In this document: piece by piece, positions 54,123 to 64,000 of the stretch
Position numbering within the stretch: the stretch's first letter is position 1
Layout: each line of letters starts with the position of its first letter
Assembly: GCF_004364805.1 (NCBI RefSeq)
Contig: NZ_SOAP01000001.1
Location: 1,984,001-2,048,000 of the forward strand
Length of the DNA stretch: 64,000 nt
Direction: 5' to 3'
DNA from: Pelagimonas phthalicica
GTDB lineage: Bacteria > Pseudomonadota > Alphaproteobacteria > Rhodobacterales > Rhodobacteraceae
The notes under the pieces: generated by a model
Told to the model about the DNA's origin: nothing
Database searches by the model: none
What the model saw: only the letters and a program-made list of their open reading frames with translations
Made by a program: the position numbers and the translations under genes

Positions 54123-55298
54123 ATGGACCAGCCCGACCTCGAGGCCGAGCCGCATTTCTCTCAACCCGTCCGTCAGGTCTTTATGATGCTGTCGGTTTTG
54201 GGCCTATCCATTGCTGGGGCCGTTTTGGCCTTGCCGCGCGTCTTGCCGGTGTTCGAGGCCAACCCCTATCTGAACGGGTTTATCCTGTTCGTCTTTGTGA
54301 TCGGGGTGCTGGCCTGTTTCTGGCAGGTCGCGCAATTGATGACCTCCGTACGCTGGATTTTGAATTTTGCCCGTCCGGGTGATCAGGGGTTGCGCGCCAA
54401 GGCTCCGCAGCTTTTGGCCCCTCTGGCAACGCTTCTTGGCCGCCATGATCGGCGCATGCAGATCAACACCACCTCGACCCGCTCGATCCTGGATTCGGTT
54501 GCGACCCGGATCGACGAGGCGCGCGAGATTACGCGTTACATCGTGTCCTTGCTGATCTTCCTTGGCCTGCTCGGCACTTTTTACGGGTTGGCGACAACGG
54601 TTCCGGCCCTGGTCGACACGATCCGTGGCCTTGCTCCGCAAGAGGGGGAAGAAGGTGTCGCGGTGTTCAACCGCCTTATGACCGGGCTGGAAAGCCAGCT
54701 GGGCGGTATGGGTGTGGCCTTTGCCTCCTCCCTGCTGGGGTTGGCCTGTTCGCTGATTGTTGGTCTGCTGGAACTCTTTGCCGGCCACGGGCAAAACCGC
54801 TTTTACCGCGAGCTTGAGGAATGGCTGAGCTCAATCACCAAGCTTGGCTTTTCCGCCGATGGCGACGGGCCCGATCTGGGCGCGGCGGGCGTTGTGCTGG
54901 ACCAAATGGCCGAGCAGATGGAACGGCTGCAACTGCTCTTTGCCCGTTCTGAACAGGGCCGGGCGGATGTGGACAACCGCCTCGCGCAGCTGGCAGATTC
55001 GCTGGAACGCATGACCGAACGGATCGAGGCCACCGCCCCCACCGCCAATTCCATGGCGCGCATCGCAGAGGGTCAGGAGCTACTGGCCGAGGCGATCCGT
55101 GAAAAGGAAAGCAACGAAGGGCTGGATGCCGAAAGCCGTATGCGCCTGCGCTCGATCGACGTGCAAATGCTGCGTATCCTCGAGGAAATCGCCGCCGGTC
55201 GTCAGGAAAGCATGGCCGAGCTACGCACCGATCTTGCCTCGCTTGGGCGCAAGCTGACCCAGGCACAGGCCACCCGCTCCCGTCTGGACGAGGGCTAA
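54123..55298 (+). CDS. MotA/TolQ/ExbB-type proton channel protein with coiled-coil tail
   Basis: A 391-aa membrane protein. Hydrophobic segments at about 17-40, 50-75, 140-165 and 190-222 give four membrane helices, with LLGTFYGLATTVPALVDTI characteristic of the MotA/TolQ/ExbB family. The last 130 residues are charged and helical (cytoplasmic tail, probably coiled coil). It lies 3 bp upstream of a MotB-like gene. The pair should form a proton-driven motor. The work it performs is unknown. Confidence 0.83.
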   Translation: MDQPDLEAEPHFSQPVRQVFMMLSVLGLSIAGAVLALPRVLPVFEANPYLNGFILFVFVIGVLACFWQVAQLMTSVRWILNFARPGDQGLRAKAPQLLAPLATLLGRHDRRMQINTTSTRSILDSVATRIDEAREITRYIVSLLIFLGLLGTFYGLATTVPALVDTIRGLAPQEGEEGVAVFNRLMTGLESQLGGMGVAFASSLLGLACSLIVGLLELFAGHGQNRFYRELEEWLSSITKLGFSADGDGPDLGAAGVVLDQMAEQMERLQLLFARSEQGRADVDNRLAQLADSLERMTERIEATAPTANSMARIAEGQELLAEAIREKESNEGLDAESRMRLRSIDVQMLRILEEIAAGRQESMAELRTDLASLGRKLTQAQATRSRLDEG

Positions 55299-55301
55299 GC
55301 C

Positions 55302-58013
55302 ATGGCGCTGTCCCGTCGCACCGGTGCCCGGTTCCAGGCCTCTATCTGGCCGGGTTTCGTGGATGCGATGACCGGGCTTTTGCTGGTTCTGACCTTTGTG
55401 CTGTCGATCTTTATGGCCGTGCAATTTGTGCTGCGCGAAACCATTTCCGGGCAGGAAACCGAGCTGGATACGCTGGCCTCCGAAGTCGCCGCCTTGGCGC
55501 AGGCCTTGGGTGTTCAGGAACGCCGCAACACCGCCCTGAATAACGAGCTGGGCGAATTGCAGGCCACGCTTAGCGATAATGAAACCCGGCTGACCGAACA
55601 GGCACAGATCATCTCGGCCCTGACAGCGACCCGCGACCGTCAGGCTGCCGATCTTGCCGCCGCCGCTGATCGGATCGCCAGTTTCGAAGAGCAAGTCGCC
55701 GGGCTTCTCAGCGAACGGGACGATCTGACAGCCGCTTTGACCCGGGCGAAATCCCAGATCGATGAACAGGCCGAGGCTGCTTTGTTGGCAGCAGCCAAAC
55801 GCGAAGCGCTTGAGGCGGTGCTGAAAGACCTTCAGGACAAGAACGCCGCGCAAGAGGCGCAGATTGGCACGCTGACCGGCGAATTGGACGACACCAAAAA
55901 GGCGCTGAGCGAAGAGGAAAAACAGCGCTTGGCCGAGGCGCAAACCGCTGATCTCCTCCGCAAACGCCTTGAAGAGGCCGGGGCCGAGCTGACCGCCATG
56001 ACGCTCGCTTTGGAAGAAGAGCGCAAAAAGGCCGAGGAGACCCTGACCCTGCTCGCCGCCGCCCGCAAGGCTGAGGCGGATTTGAACGCGCAACTGGCGG
56101 CCGCGCTTATCGCGGGTCAGACCAAAGCCACCGATTTGCAGGCGCAACTGGATGTGGCCCAGGTCGAAAAGACCCGTCTTGAGGCCGAGTTGGCCCAGCT
56201 CAAGGCCGCAGGCAGCGAAGCCGATACGCGCCTGTCACAACTGCAGGCCGATCTTAAGGCAGAGCAAGCCGCGCGCGCAGATGCGGAATCTGCCCTGACA
56301 GATGAGCGCGCCGCCCGAACGGATGCCGGGACTGCGCTGGTCGAAGAGCGCAACGCACGTCTGGCCGCCGAGACGGCCCTGGCTGATGAACGCGATGCCC
56401 GTGCCAAGGCCGAAGCCGCACTGAAACAGGCAAAACAGGCGGCGACCGCCTCTGAGACCAAGCTGTCAGATCTTTCCGCTCAACTCGCTGCTGCCCTGGC
56501 GCGATTGACCGAAGCGGACGCCTTGGAAACAGAACTGACGGCGTTGCAGGCCAAGAACGACAGCCTGAGCGAACAGCTCTCAACCGCAAAAGCACAGGCT
56601 GCGGAGGCGGCGTCGGAAATGGCCGTGGCCGTTGAACAGCGCCGTGTTCTGGAGATCGCGGCCAAAGACGCACAGGCGCAATTGGTGGCGGCACAATCCG
56701 GGTTGGATGATCTCAAGGCCGAAGCCGCTGATCTTGCCGCCCGGCTGTCCTCGTCAGAAGAGCAAGGTACGGCTGGCGATGCCCGTGTGGCCGAGTTGCA
56801 GGGGCAGGTTGCCGGGTTGCAAACCGAATTGGACGCAGCTGTGAAACGCTCGGATGATCGCCAATTGCGCATCGACGCGCTCAGCGCTGAAAACGCCGAT
56901 TTGACCCAGCAGTTGACCTCGCTCGGAGAGGCAGCCGTGGATCAGGCAGAACTCATTGCGGCGCAAAACCGCGCTGACCGCTTGGCTGCTGAACTGGAAG
57001 CGGCCAAAACCCGCGATACCGCACGCGACACTGTCATTGCCGGTCTGAGAAAATCCTTGGCCGAGGCTGAGGCGCGGGCTGTTCAGGTCGAAGATGACAG
57101 CCGCTCGCTCGAAGAACGGCTTGCCGCAGCTTTGGCAGCGCGGCTTGAGGCGCAAAGCTCGGTCGAGGATGTGCGCGCCAAACTGGTCGCGGCCCTGGCC
57201 GCGCAAAAGGCAGCCGAGGCTGACCTGGAGGCCAGACTGACCGAAGCAGAGGAAAAACAGGTCTTGCTGTCGCAGGCGCAATCGGAATTGGCAGAGAGCA
57301 CAGACCGCGCCACCAAAGCCGAAAAGCAGGCGGAGTTGCTGAACCAGCAGGTTGCCGCCTTGCGTCAGCAGTTGGGGGAATTGCAGGCGCTCTTGGATGA
57401 CGCCAAGGTCCGCGATATCGAGGCGCAAGTGCAGTTGCAAAACCTTGGCTCGGAACTGAACGCCGCCGTTGCCCGCCTTGCCGCTGAGGAACGCAAGCGT
57501 CGCAAGCTGGAAGAGGCAGAGCGCAAACGTCTGGAAGAAGAGAAAAAGGATCTGGAACGCTATCGGTCCGAGTTCTTTGGTCGCCTGCGCGATGTTGTCG
57601 GCACCCGCGAAGGGGTGCGGATCGAAGGCGACCGGTTTGTCTTCTCCTCCGAAGTGCTCTTCCCGCCCGGCGATTCCGAACTCTCTGCCTTGGGTAAGCG
57701 CGAGATCGCCAAGGTGGCCAATATCCTGCGTGAGATCTCCAATGAAATCCCCGATGGCATTGATTGGGTGATCCGGGTTGACGGCCATACCGACAATGTC
57801 CCGGTCCGCCCCGGTGCAGAATTTGCCGATAACTGGGAACTTAGCCAGGCGCGGGCGCTGTCAGTGGTGCGCGACCTGATCGACTCCTACGGCATCGCGC
57901 CTCAGCGGCTGGCGGCCAACGGGTTCGGGCAATACCAGCCGGTCAATCCCGAAAACTCCGCCGAGGCCCGCGCGCAGAACCGCCGGATCGAGCTAAAGCT
58001 GACTGAGCGCTAA
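55302..58013 (+). CDS. MotB-like protein with giant coiled coil and OmpA domain
   Basis: A 903-aa protein in three parts. Residues 14-40 form one membrane helix with FVDAMTGLLLVLTFVLS; Asp21 matches the proton-carrying Asp of MotB. Residues about 45-745 are nearly continuous, Ala/Glu/Leu-rich heptad coiled coil. Residues 760-903 form an OmpA/MotB peptidoglycan-binding domain (VDGHTDNVP, FADNWELSQARALSVV, NRRIELKL). It would link the inner membrane motor to the cell wall across the periplasm. The coiled coil far exceeds that of flagellar MotB (about 300 aa in total), and no flagellar genes are near. Confidence 0.83.
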   Translation: MALSRRTGARFQASIWPGFVDAMTGLLLVLTFVLSIFMAVQFVLRETISGQETELDTLASEVAALAQALGVQERRNTALNNELGELQATLSDNETRLTEQAQIISALTATRDRQAADLAAAADRIASFEEQVAGLLSERDDLTAALTRAKSQIDEQAEAALLAAAKREALEAVLKDLQDKNAAQEAQIGTLTGELDDTKKALSEEEKQRLAEAQTADLLRKRLEEAGAELTAMTLALEEERKKAEETLTLLAAARKAEADLNAQLAAALIAGQTKATDLQAQLDVAQVEKTRLEAELAQLKAAGSEADTRLSQLQADLKAEQAARADAESALTDERAARTDAGTALVEERNARLAAETALADERDARAKAEAALKQAKQAATASETKLSDLSAQLAAALARLTEADALETELTALQAKNDSLSEQLSTAKAQAAEAASEMAVAVEQRRVLEIAAKDAQAQLVAAQSGLDDLKAEAADLAARLSSSEEQGTAGDARVAELQGQVAGLQTELDAAVKRSDDRQLRIDALSAENADLTQQLTSLGEAAVDQAELIAAQNRADRLAAELEAAKTRDTARDTVIAGLRKSLAEAEARAVQVEDDSRSLEERLAAALAARLEAQSSVEDVRAKLVAALAAQKAAEADLEARLTEAEEKQVLLSQAQSELAESTDRATKAEKQAELLNQQVAALRQQLGELQALLDDAKVRDIEAQVQLQNLGSELNAAVARLAAEERKRRKLEEAERKRLEEEKKDLERYRSEFFGRLRDVVGTREGVRIEGDRFVFSSEVLFPPGDSELSALGKREIAKVANILREISNEIPDGIDWVIRVDGHTDNVPVRPGAEFADNWELSQARALSVVRDLIDSYGIAPQRLAANGFGQYQPVNPENSAEARAQNRRIELKLTER

Positions 58014-58969
58014 TTCACTGTCACATGAACAAAGCGATGCGCAATCACCTTGCCCTTGCGAGTCAGCAACGCCTCACCCAGATATTCACCCTTGGGCCAA
58101 CCGCCTGGCGGGGCTTTGCGGCCAAAGGCGCGTAAATGGCTGGCCTGTGGGGATTTTAGCACGATTTCGCGTTCAAAGATCTCACCCTCTGGCCCGCTTG
58201 CCGACAGGGTCAGCAGGTCGCCATGTTGGGCATAGGCTGCGTGCATATAGACAACAAGTGGCTGGGTAGAGGCGCTTGTTTCGCGAAAGGCGCCGCCACT
58301 GCGCACCTCTTTCAGATCCGGAATGTGGTCTGAAAACCCGGCGGTCATGATCCCGGTTTTGGTATAGGGGATGGGCTCTTGCCAAAGGCTTGTATCCGAG
58401 GCCTCACATTGCCCCAATGGGCCGGTTTGAAACGGATCAACCAGCGCCTTGCCCTGAAAAAGCGAAAAATGCAGATGCGGGTGGTTGGTTTGGCCCGACA
58501 GACCAACGAAACCTAAAACCTGCCCCTGTTCGACATTTTCGCCAGGTTGAACGGTGATTGAACCCAGTTTCAGGTGGCAATATTGCGTGCGCCAGCCATC
58601 TGCATGGGTCACGATCACCGCGTTCCCGCAGGCATTCTGGCTGGTGACACCGCGCATGAGTCGATCATCCGGCATTTCATCGCGGGTTCGAAACACAACG
58701 CCATCGGCAGCGGCCAGAACGGCGACGCCCTTGGTGATCTCGTCAAAACTGAGCAGGGCGAAATCCGTGCCCTTATGCCCGTCGCGGCTGTTCAACCCGC
58801 AGGCAAAATCGGTCTGTTTGCCTTTGGCCGGGTCGTGATCGACGTAATCCTCGACAAAACAGGTTTCCCCGATAGTGCAGTCCAAAGGAAAACCCAGACG
58901 AAACGAGTCCGCCTGGGTTTGATTTGCCAGGAGCATGGCGGCCCCAACGAAGGGCGCACACCAGCGCAT
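58010..58969 (-). CDS. M23-family metallopeptidase (LytM domain)
   Basis: A 319-aa exported protein (signal peptide about 1-21) with SRDGHKGTDFALL, YCHLKLGSI and HPHLHFSLFQ, the three zinc-binding segments of LytM/M23 endopeptidases that cut peptidoglycan cross-links. All catalytic residues are present. Start ATG at 58969 overlaps the clpA stop by one base; its own stop overlaps the convergent MotB-like stop by 4 bp. It may remodel the wall near the motor pair. Confidence 0.85.
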   Translation of the reverse strand: MRWCAPFVGAAMLLANQTQADSFRLGFPLDCTIGETCFVEDYVDHDPAKGKQTDFACGLNSRDGHKGTDFALLSFDEITKGVAVLAAADGVVFRTRDEMPDDRLMRGVTSQNACGNAVIVTHADGWRTQYCHLKLGSITVQPGENVEQGQVLGFVGLSGQTNHPHLHFSLFQGKALVDPFQTGPLGQCEASDTSLWQEPIPYTKTGIMTAGFSDHIPDLKEVRSGGAFRETSASTQPLVVYMHAAYAQHGDLLTLSASGPEGEIFEREIVLKSPQASHLRAFGRKAPPGGWPKGEYLGEALLTRKGKVIAHRFVHVTVN

Positions 58970-61299
58970 CAATCTGCGGTCAGCAGAGGAGGTTTTTTCT
59001 TCGAGCTGATCTTGGGCGTTTTTGGCCCTTCGAGGTTCAGCACCAATTCGCCATCTTTGATCGACACCTTGACCAGCCCGCCTTTCATCAGCTTGCCAAA
59101 TAGCAGCTCTTCGGCGAGGGGCTTTTTGATGTGTTCCTGAATGACGCGACCCAGTGGGCGCGCACCCATTTTGTCATCATAACCCTTATCGGCCAGCCAT
59201 TCAGCCGCCGGACGGGTCAGTTCAATCGACACACCGCGGTCCATCAGCTGCGCTTCGAGCTGCAGCACGAATTTCTCAACCACCTGCAGGATCACATCCT
59301 TGGGCAGCGGTGCAAAGCTGATCACCGCATCCAGTCGGTTGCGGAATTCCGGCGTGAAGGTGCGTTCTATCGCGGCGGTATCCTCACCCTCGCGGCGGTC
59401 ACGGCCAAAGCCGATGGCGGATTTCGCCTGCTCAGCCGCGCCAGCATTCGAGGTCATGATCAAGATCACATTGCGGAAATCCACCGTGCGTCCATTGTGA
59501 TCGGTCAGCGTGCCGTGATCCATCACCTGGAGCAGGATGTTGTAAACATCCGGATGCGCCTTTTCGATTTCATCAAGCAGCAGCACGCAATGCGGATGTT
59601 GATCGACACCATCGGTCAGTTGGCCACCTTGATCAAAGCCGACATAGCCGGGAGGCGCGCCAATCAGACGCGACACCGCGTGCTTCTCCATATATTCCGA
59701 CATGTCGAAACGCAGCAGTTCCACACCAAGGTTATCGGCCAATTGCTTGGCGACCTCAGTTTTACCCACACCGGTTGGACCGGCGAACAGGTAGTTGCCG
59801 ATGGGTTTTTCAGGTTCGCGTAGACCAGCCCGCGCCAATTTGATTGCCGAAGACAGCGCGTCGATGGCGTTGTCCTGACCAAACACCACGCGTTTCAGGG
59901 TCTTTTCCAGATCCTTCAGCATCTCGGCATCGTCTTTCGAGACGTTTTTCGGCGGGATGCGCGCGATTTTGGCGACAACGGCCTCAATCTCTTTGGCACC
60001 GATGGTTTTGCGTCGTTTGCTTTCGGCCACCAGATGCTGGGCGGCACCAGCCTCATCAATCACATCAATCGCCTTATCCGGCAGCTTGCGGTCATTGATG
60101 TAACGCGCCGACAGTTCCACAGCGGATTTGATCGCATCAGCGGTGTATTTTACGCTGTGATGCTCCTCAAAATACGGCTTGAGGCCCTTGAGGATCTTGA
60201 CGGTGTCGTCAACCGACGGCTCATTCACGTCGATCTTTTGGAAGCGACGCGACAGCGCGCGGTCTTTTTCGAAATGCTGGCGGAACTCTTTGTATGTGGT
60301 CGAGCCCATGGTGCGCAGCTTGCCACCCTGCAGGGCTGGCTTCAGCAGATTCGAGGCATCCATCGCCCCGCCAGAGGTCGCGCCAGCGCCGATAACCGTA
60401 TGAATCTCATCAATGAACAGAACGGCGTCCGGGTGGTCTTCCAACTCGGTCACAACCGCCTTTAGCCGTTCTTCAAAGTCACCGCGATAGCGGGTGCCGG
60501 CCAGCAATGCGCCCATATCCAGCGAGTAAATCGTGGTGTTCGACAGCACTTCGGGCGTTTCCCCCGCGACAATTTTGCGTGCCAGACCTTCTGCAATCGC
60601 GGTTTTACCCACGCCCGGATCACCCACCAGCAGTGGGTTGTTCTTGCGACGGCGGCAGAGCACCTGAATGCAGCGTTCCACCTCGTGATCACGGCCAATC
60701 AGCGGATCAATGTCGCCCTCGCCCGCCTTGACGTTCAGATCGACGCAGTATTTCGCCAGCGCGCTTTCCTTTTCAGCCCCGGCTTGCTGTGGCTCGACCT
60801 GCGGCGCTTCTTCCTCTTCTTCGGCACCGGAAACCGGGCGGCTTTCGCCATAGGCCGGGTCTTTGGCGACGCCATGGGCGATGAAATTCACCGCATCATA
60901 GCGCGTCATATCCTGTTCCTGCAGGAAATAGGCGGCATTGGATTCGCGCTCGGCAAAGATGGCGACCAGCACATTGGCCCCGGTCACTTCGGTCCGGCCG
61001 GAAGATTGCACATGGATCGCCGCGCGCTGGATCACGCGTTGGAAGGCCGCTGTCGGAACCGCTTCTGACCCTTCGATATCGGTCACCAGATTCGCGAGAT
61101 CCTCATCGACAAACTCCACCAGAGTTTGGCGCAGCTCTTCCGTATCCACGGAACAGGCTTTCATCACACGCGCCGCATCCGGTTCATCAATCAGCGCGAG
61201 CAATAAATGCTCAAGCGTTGCGAATTCATGGCTTCGGGAATTGGCCAAGGCCAAAGCTGCGTGGATTGCCTGCTCAAGTGTATTCGAAAATGAAGGCAC
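58969..61299 (-). CDS. clpA: ATP-dependent Clp protease ATP-binding subunit ClpA
   Basis: A 776-aa AAA+ unfoldase with an N-terminal Clp-N domain (about 1-145), a first ATPase domain ([13 protein letters not shown]) and a second ([14 protein letters not shown]), and an IGF loop segment (SAIGFGRD) for ClpP docking. It delivers substrates to ClpP. Translation probably starts with GTG at 61299 because GAGGAG lies 8 bases upstream and the following residues [12 protein letters not shown] are the normal ClpA start. clpS is not adjacent here. Confidence 0.93.
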   Translation of the reverse strand: MPSFSNTLEQAIHAALALANSRSHEFATLEHLLLALIDEPDAARVMKACSVDTEELRQTLVEFVDEDLANLVTDIEGSEAVPTAAFQRVIQRAAIHVQSSGRTEVTGANVLVAIFAERESNAAYFLQEQDMTRYDAVNFIAHGVAKDPAYGESRPVSGAEEEEEAPQVEPQQAGAEKESALAKYCVDLNVKAGEGDIDPLIGRDHEVERCIQVLCRRRKNNPLLVGDPGVGKTAIAEGLARKIVAGETPEVLSNTTIYSLDMGALLAGTRYRGDFEERLKAVVTELEDHPDAVLFIDEIHTVIGAGATSGGAMDASNLLKPALQGGKLRTMGSTTYKEFRQHFEKDRALSRRFQKIDVNEPSVDDTVKILKGLKPYFEEHHSVKYTADAIKSAVELSARYINDRKLPDKAIDVIDEAGAAQHLVAESKRRKTIGAKEIEAVVAKIARIPPKNVSKDDAEMLKDLEKTLKRVVFGQDNAIDALSSAIKLARAGLREPEKPIGNYLFAGPTGVGKTEVAKQLADNLGVELLRFDMSEYMEKHAVSRLIGAPPGYVGFDQGGQLTDGVDQHPHCVLLLDEIEKAHPDVYNILLQVMDHGTLTDHNGRTVDFRNVILIMTSNAGAAEQAKSAIGFGRDRREGEDTAAIERTFTPEFRNRLDAVISFAPLPKDVILQVVEKFVLQLEAQLMDRGVSIELTRPAAEWLADKGYDDKMGARPLGRVIQEHIKKPLAEELLFGKLMKGGLVKVSIKDGELVLNLEGPKTPKISSKKKPPLLTAD

Positions 61300-61449
61300 G
61301 GGAGTGCTCCTCTTGTTTGTGCGCTGCCGTTGACCGCCAGCATGTCTTCTTAAGGTTAAAGTTTGGTCGATTACCGCCAAGCTTCAAGTTTTTTCTTTGT
61401 CAGGCCCGGTCACTTTTGGCCGCTTTCCCGTAACCGAGCGTGATTTCCG

Positions 61450-62211
61450 CTAGAATTTGTCCTTGCGGGCGCGAATTTCGGCAAAGACGTCGGCATCTGT
61501 TGCGTCTTCCAGCCCCAGACCCTTGCGAATGCCCGGATCAGAGGCGCGCAAAAACGGGTTGGTGGCCAGTTCCATAGACAGCGGCACCTGCGCGGTTGGC
61601 TTGTTTTCGGCGCGGGCAGTTTCAATGTCTTGGATGCGTGATGTAAGCGCCGCATTGTCAGGGTCAATGGTCAGCGCGAATTTTGCGTTGCCCATTGTGT
61701 ATTCATGGCCGGAATAGACCATGGTTTCCGGCGGTAGCGCGGCGAGCTTGCTTAGGCTCTCCCACATCATGTCTGGCGTACCTTCAAACAGGCGGCCACA
61801 TCCCAGCGCCATCAGGCTATCAGCGGTGAACACGGCACCACCCTTGGGGTAATAATACGCGATATGGCCAAGCGTATGGCCCGGAACGGATATCACCTGG
61901 CACAGCCCATCATCGGTGCCGCCGGAAAATCCGTCATCCAGGGCCATGTCGAGTTTCTTGATCTTGTCCTCTTCGGCCTTGGGTCCCATGACCGGGCAAC
62001 CATATTTGGCCTTCAGCTCATCAACCGCTTGAACATGGTCCCAATGGTGGTGGGTGATCATGATCACCCCGGGGGCCCAGCCGCGCGCCTCTAGCGCTGC
62101 AATGATCGGCGCGGCTTCGGGGGCGTCGATGATGGCCACGCCATCGGCGCTGTTCACCAGATAGGCATAGTTGTCTTCCAGACAGGGGACAGTAACAACT
62201 TCGAAAGGCAT
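61450..62211 (-). CDS. gloB: Hydroxyacylglutathione hydrolase (glyoxalase II)
   Basis: A 253-aa metallo-beta-lactamase-fold enzyme with THHHWDHVQA (metal-binding motif), GHTLGHIAYY and SGHEYTMGNAKFA, the set typical of GloB. It hydrolyses S-lactoylglutathione in methylglyoxal detoxification. The 150 bases up to clpA hold no gene. It is divergent from the methyltransferase gene. Confidence 0.93.
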   Translation of the reverse strand: MPFEVVTVPCLEDNYAYLVNSADGVAIIDAPEAAPIIAALEARGWAPGVIMITHHHWDHVQAVDELKAKYGCPVMGPKAEEDKIKKLDMALDDGFSGGTDDGLCQVISVPGHTLGHIAYYYPKGGAVFTADSLMALGCGRLFEGTPDMMWESLSKLAALPPETMVYSGHEYTMGNAKFALTIDPDNAALTSRIQDIETARAENKPTAQVPLSMELATNPFLRASDPGIRKGLGLEDATDADVFAEIRARKDKF

Positions 62212-62284
62212 GGCGTTTCCTTACGGTCAATGACAGAGTGCCCCCAGAGTGACGCATCTGTCACGGGGCTGCAATGGGGCTACC

Positions 62285-63046
62285 ATGCATCTGGACGTAC
62301 AAGTTTTGCGCGATTTCTATTACCGCAGCGCGCTGGGGCGTGCGGCGCAAAAGATCATTCGCGACCAGGTGCGTACTTTCTGGCCCGAGGATCGCGCCAA
62401 GGGGCAGACCATGGCGGGGTTTGGCTTTGCCGTGCCCCTGCTGCGCCCCTATTTGCCCACCGCGCGCCGGGTGGTCGGCTTGATGCCCGCGCCGCAGGGG
62501 GTGATGCCCTGGCCTGCGGGCATGTCCAATGTCAGCGTGCTCTGCGAAGAAACCATGTGGCCGCTGGAAACCGGCCATGTGGACAAGCTGGTGTTGATGC
62601 ATGGGCTGGAGACCTCGCAAAGCCCGGTCGAAGTGCTTGAGGAAGCCTATCGCGTGCTTGGCCCCGGTGGGCAGGCACTGTTCATCGTACCCAATCGCAC
62701 CGGGCTTTGGGCGCGGGCGGATAAGACGCCGTTTGGCTTTGGTCGCCCCTATACATCAGGCCAGCTCGAAGCGCAGCTGCGCCAGCACGATTTTGTCCCC
62801 GAGGCGCATCTGTCAGTGCTCTACCAACCGCCCTCGACCCGGCGGTTTTGGATGAAAACCGGCCCGTTCTGGGAAAAGACCGGCCGCGCCATTCCGGCGG
62901 TCATGGCCGGGGGCGTGATGATGGTGCTGGCTTCAAAACGCCATCCGCCCCGCCACCGTGGTGTGGGCGAAGCGGCCAAGGTGCTGTCCCCTCTGGATGT
63001 GCTGACCCCGAAACCGGGCAAGGTTGCGGATCCTGTGGGAGGGTAA
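62285..63046 (+). CDS. SAM-dependent methyltransferase (class I)
   Basis: A 253-aa protein with a Rossmann-type pattern: [10 protein letters not shown] near strand 2, [20 protein letters not shown] and [17 protein letters not shown], the common strand 5 segment of methyltransferase family 11. The glycine-rich motif I ([11 protein letters not shown]) is degenerate. Genes of this type next to gloB are common in Rhodobacterales. The substrate is unknown. Confidence 0.75.
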   Translation: MHLDVQVLRDFYYRSALGRAAQKIIRDQVRTFWPEDRAKGQTMAGFGFAVPLLRPYLPTARRVVGLMPAPQGVMPWPAGMSNVSVLCEETMWPLETGHVDKLVLMHGLETSQSPVEVLEEAYRVLGPGGQALFIVPNRTGLWARADKTPFGFGRPYTSGQLEAQLRQHDFVPEAHLSVLYQPPSTRRFWMKTGPFWEKTGRAIPAVMAGGVMMVLASKRHPPRHRGVGEAAKVLSPLDVLTPKPGKVADPVGG

Positions 63047-63068
63047 CGCGCGATCTGGCCGAGGTGCT

Positions 63069-64000
63069 CTACGAGGCAAAGGCCGCTTCGACACCAGCTT
63101 CGACATCGGCAAAGACGATGGCCGAAACATCAAAACTATCGACCCCAAGTTCAACACTGGCAAAGCTGCCATCACCCAACTCCAGCAAGAGTGTACCATC
63201 CGAATAGGTCGGCGTTACCGGTCCGGGCAGGTTGGAGGACAGGACAAGCACATCCTCAGCCGGGTCGAAATCCTCGACCTGGGCAATTTCCACCGGGTCA
63301 TCCGCCGTGCCCCCCGAGGTCAGCCCCGGTGCCGCGACCTGAAACACATCTGCCCCTTCGCCGCCATTCAAACCTGTGCCGCTACCGGCTGGCTCTGAAT
63401 AGATCGCGCTGAGCGTGTCATTGCCCTCGCCACCGGTCGCGGTGTCCTCTCCGATCACAACGACAAAGTCGTCTCCGGCTTCGCCATTCGCGTGACCCAA
63501 GGCGCGCCAACCTGTTGTGTCCAAACGGATCACATCATCACCCTCACCACCCCAGACGCCCAAGGCATATTCGGAATCGATCGTATCATTGCCCGCGCCG
63601 CCACCAACCGGCCCGGTCAGGGATGTGGTCAGGTCATCATCGCCCTCACCGCCCAAGACAGTCCGGACATCGATGGCATTCACAGTGTCATCGCCACCCA
63701 TCCCATCAAAGAAGGTGGCCCCGACCACACCCGTGCTTTCGCCCTCATCCGAGCCCAGAACTGGCAGGCGGTCGGTAAAGTCCTGTAAATCGGAAATGAC
63801 GTTAAAGTTTAATGAGTCAAACGCGTATTCGCGAAATTCCAGCTCGGCATTGGTCGTAATCTCGGGCGGCATCTGTAGCGAATTGGTGATTACCGGCATG
63901 TCGCCATAGTCATCGTAGGGACCATAATTGCTCCCGGCCTCGCCCAAATCCCAGGACCCGAGTTCCGTCAGCCCATAGGTCTCAGCCAATGCGTCAATCT
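63069..64000 (-). CDS. RTX/hemolysin-type calcium-binding repeat protein (5' end beyond window)
   Basis: The C-terminal portion of a large acidic protein whose start lies beyond the window end; the frame stays open to 64000. It contains several glycine/aspartate nonapeptide-type repeats (GGEGDDDL, GGAGNDTIDS, GGEGDDVI, GGEGNDTLSA, NGGEGADVF), which bind Ca2+ in a parallel beta-roll, followed by a C-terminal secretion-signal-like segment. Such proteins are exported by type I systems. The catalytic part, if any, would lie upstream. Confidence 0.8.
   Translation of the reverse strand, partial: IDALAETYGLTELGSWDLGEAGSNYGPYDDYGDMPVITNSLQMPPEITTNAELEFREYAFDSLNFNVISDLQDFTDRLPVLGSDEGESTGVVGATFFDGMGGDDTVNAIDVRTVLGGEGDDDLTTSLTGPVGGGAGNDTIDSEYALGVWGGEGDDVIRLDTTGWRALGHANGEAGDDFVVVIGEDTATGGEGNDTLSAIYSEPAGSGTGLNGGEGADVFQVAAPGLTSGGTADDPVEIAQVEDFDPAEDVLVLSSNLPGPVTPTYSDGTLLLELGDGSFASVELGVDSFDVSAIVFADVEAGVEAAFAS

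Noticed and set aside
54123-58013. Zorya-type anti-phage defence (ZorA/ZorB) for the MotA/MotB-like pair
   Set aside because: No ZorC, ZorD or ZorE-like gene is adjacent. The neighbours are ChaC, an M23 peptidase and clpA, so defence is not supported.
55302-58013. Long minus-strand open frames opposite the coiled-coil gene
   Set aside because: They mirror the biased codon use of the real gene, lack ribosome binding sites and resemble no family.
1-64000. CRISPR arrays, tRNA or rRNA genes, insertion sequences, integrases or prophage
   Set aside because: No repeat-spacer pattern, no cloverleaf or rRNA segment and no transposase or integrase-like protein was seen on either strand.

Overview
The window looks like chromosomal DNA of a marine alphaproteobacterium of the Roseobacter group (Rhodobacterales). 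The basis is moderately high G+C, tightly packed operons with ATGA, TGATG and TAATG overlaps, two LuxR/LuxI pairs, a CoA-dependent anthranilate pathway, and family-typical neighbours (panBC, DUF2125, clpA, gloB, an RTX-repeat protein). No rRNA, tRNA, IS element, prophage or CRISPR array was seen.

Region 1 (1-21593) is the most unusual part. After about 880 non-coding bases, 21 genes run on the + strand from 879 to 19421 almost without gaps. They encode a dedicated type II fatty-acid/polyketide-like machinery: two acyl carrier proteins, a fused KS-CLF, a KS plus a separate CLF-like protein, a malonyltransferase, two ketoreductases and a degenerate one, two dehydratases, a thioesterase and a phosphopantetheinyl transferase. 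Alongside are tailoring candidates (a GcvT-like protein and a membrane-anchored GNAT acyltransferase), two related TPR-like envelope proteins, and an envelope-export set (LolD/LolE-like ABC pair, LolA-like carrier, beta-barrel). A luxR (- strand), a luxI and a third related TPR-like gene follow. A stretch of about 56 bp with a GGTACC-centred dyad occurs upstream of both the big operon and luxI, suggesting shared, probably quorum-sensing, control. My inference is a cell-density-controlled outer-membrane or secreted acyl product of unknown structure.

Region 2 (21690-26600) is a Rieske oxygenase module: ferredoxin-type reductase, LysR regulator, Rieske oxygenase, aldehyde dehydrogenase and a small unknown gene. 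It fits oxidation or N-demethylation of a small, perhaps quaternary-amine, substrate.

Region 3 (26616-32843) is a Ugp/Mal-type ABC importer operon on the - strand with a terminal metallophosphoesterase and a divergent LysR gene; phosphodiesters or glycerol-3-phosphate-like compounds are plausible substrates.

Region 4 (33057-43670) is a 12-gene operon for tryptophan breakdown through kynurenine and anthranilate to CoA thioesters (kynA, kynU, aminobenzoate-CoA ligase, 2-aminobenzoyl-CoA monooxygenase/reductase, beta-oxidation-type enzymes, RidA, thioesterase, MarR). kynB is not in it.

Region 5 (43896-45954) is a second quorum-sensing locus (XRE regulator, LuxR, LuxI with a long C-terminal extension), closed by a clear intrinsic terminator. 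Region 6 (46144-64000) is mostly metabolic and housekeeping: a GMC dehydrogenase, a peptide-type binding protein, panB-panC, an M20 peptidase, DUF2125, ChaC, a MotA/MotB-like pair with a very long coiled coil, an M23 peptidase, clpA, gloB, a methyltransferase and the 3' part of an RTX-type gene that runs off the window.
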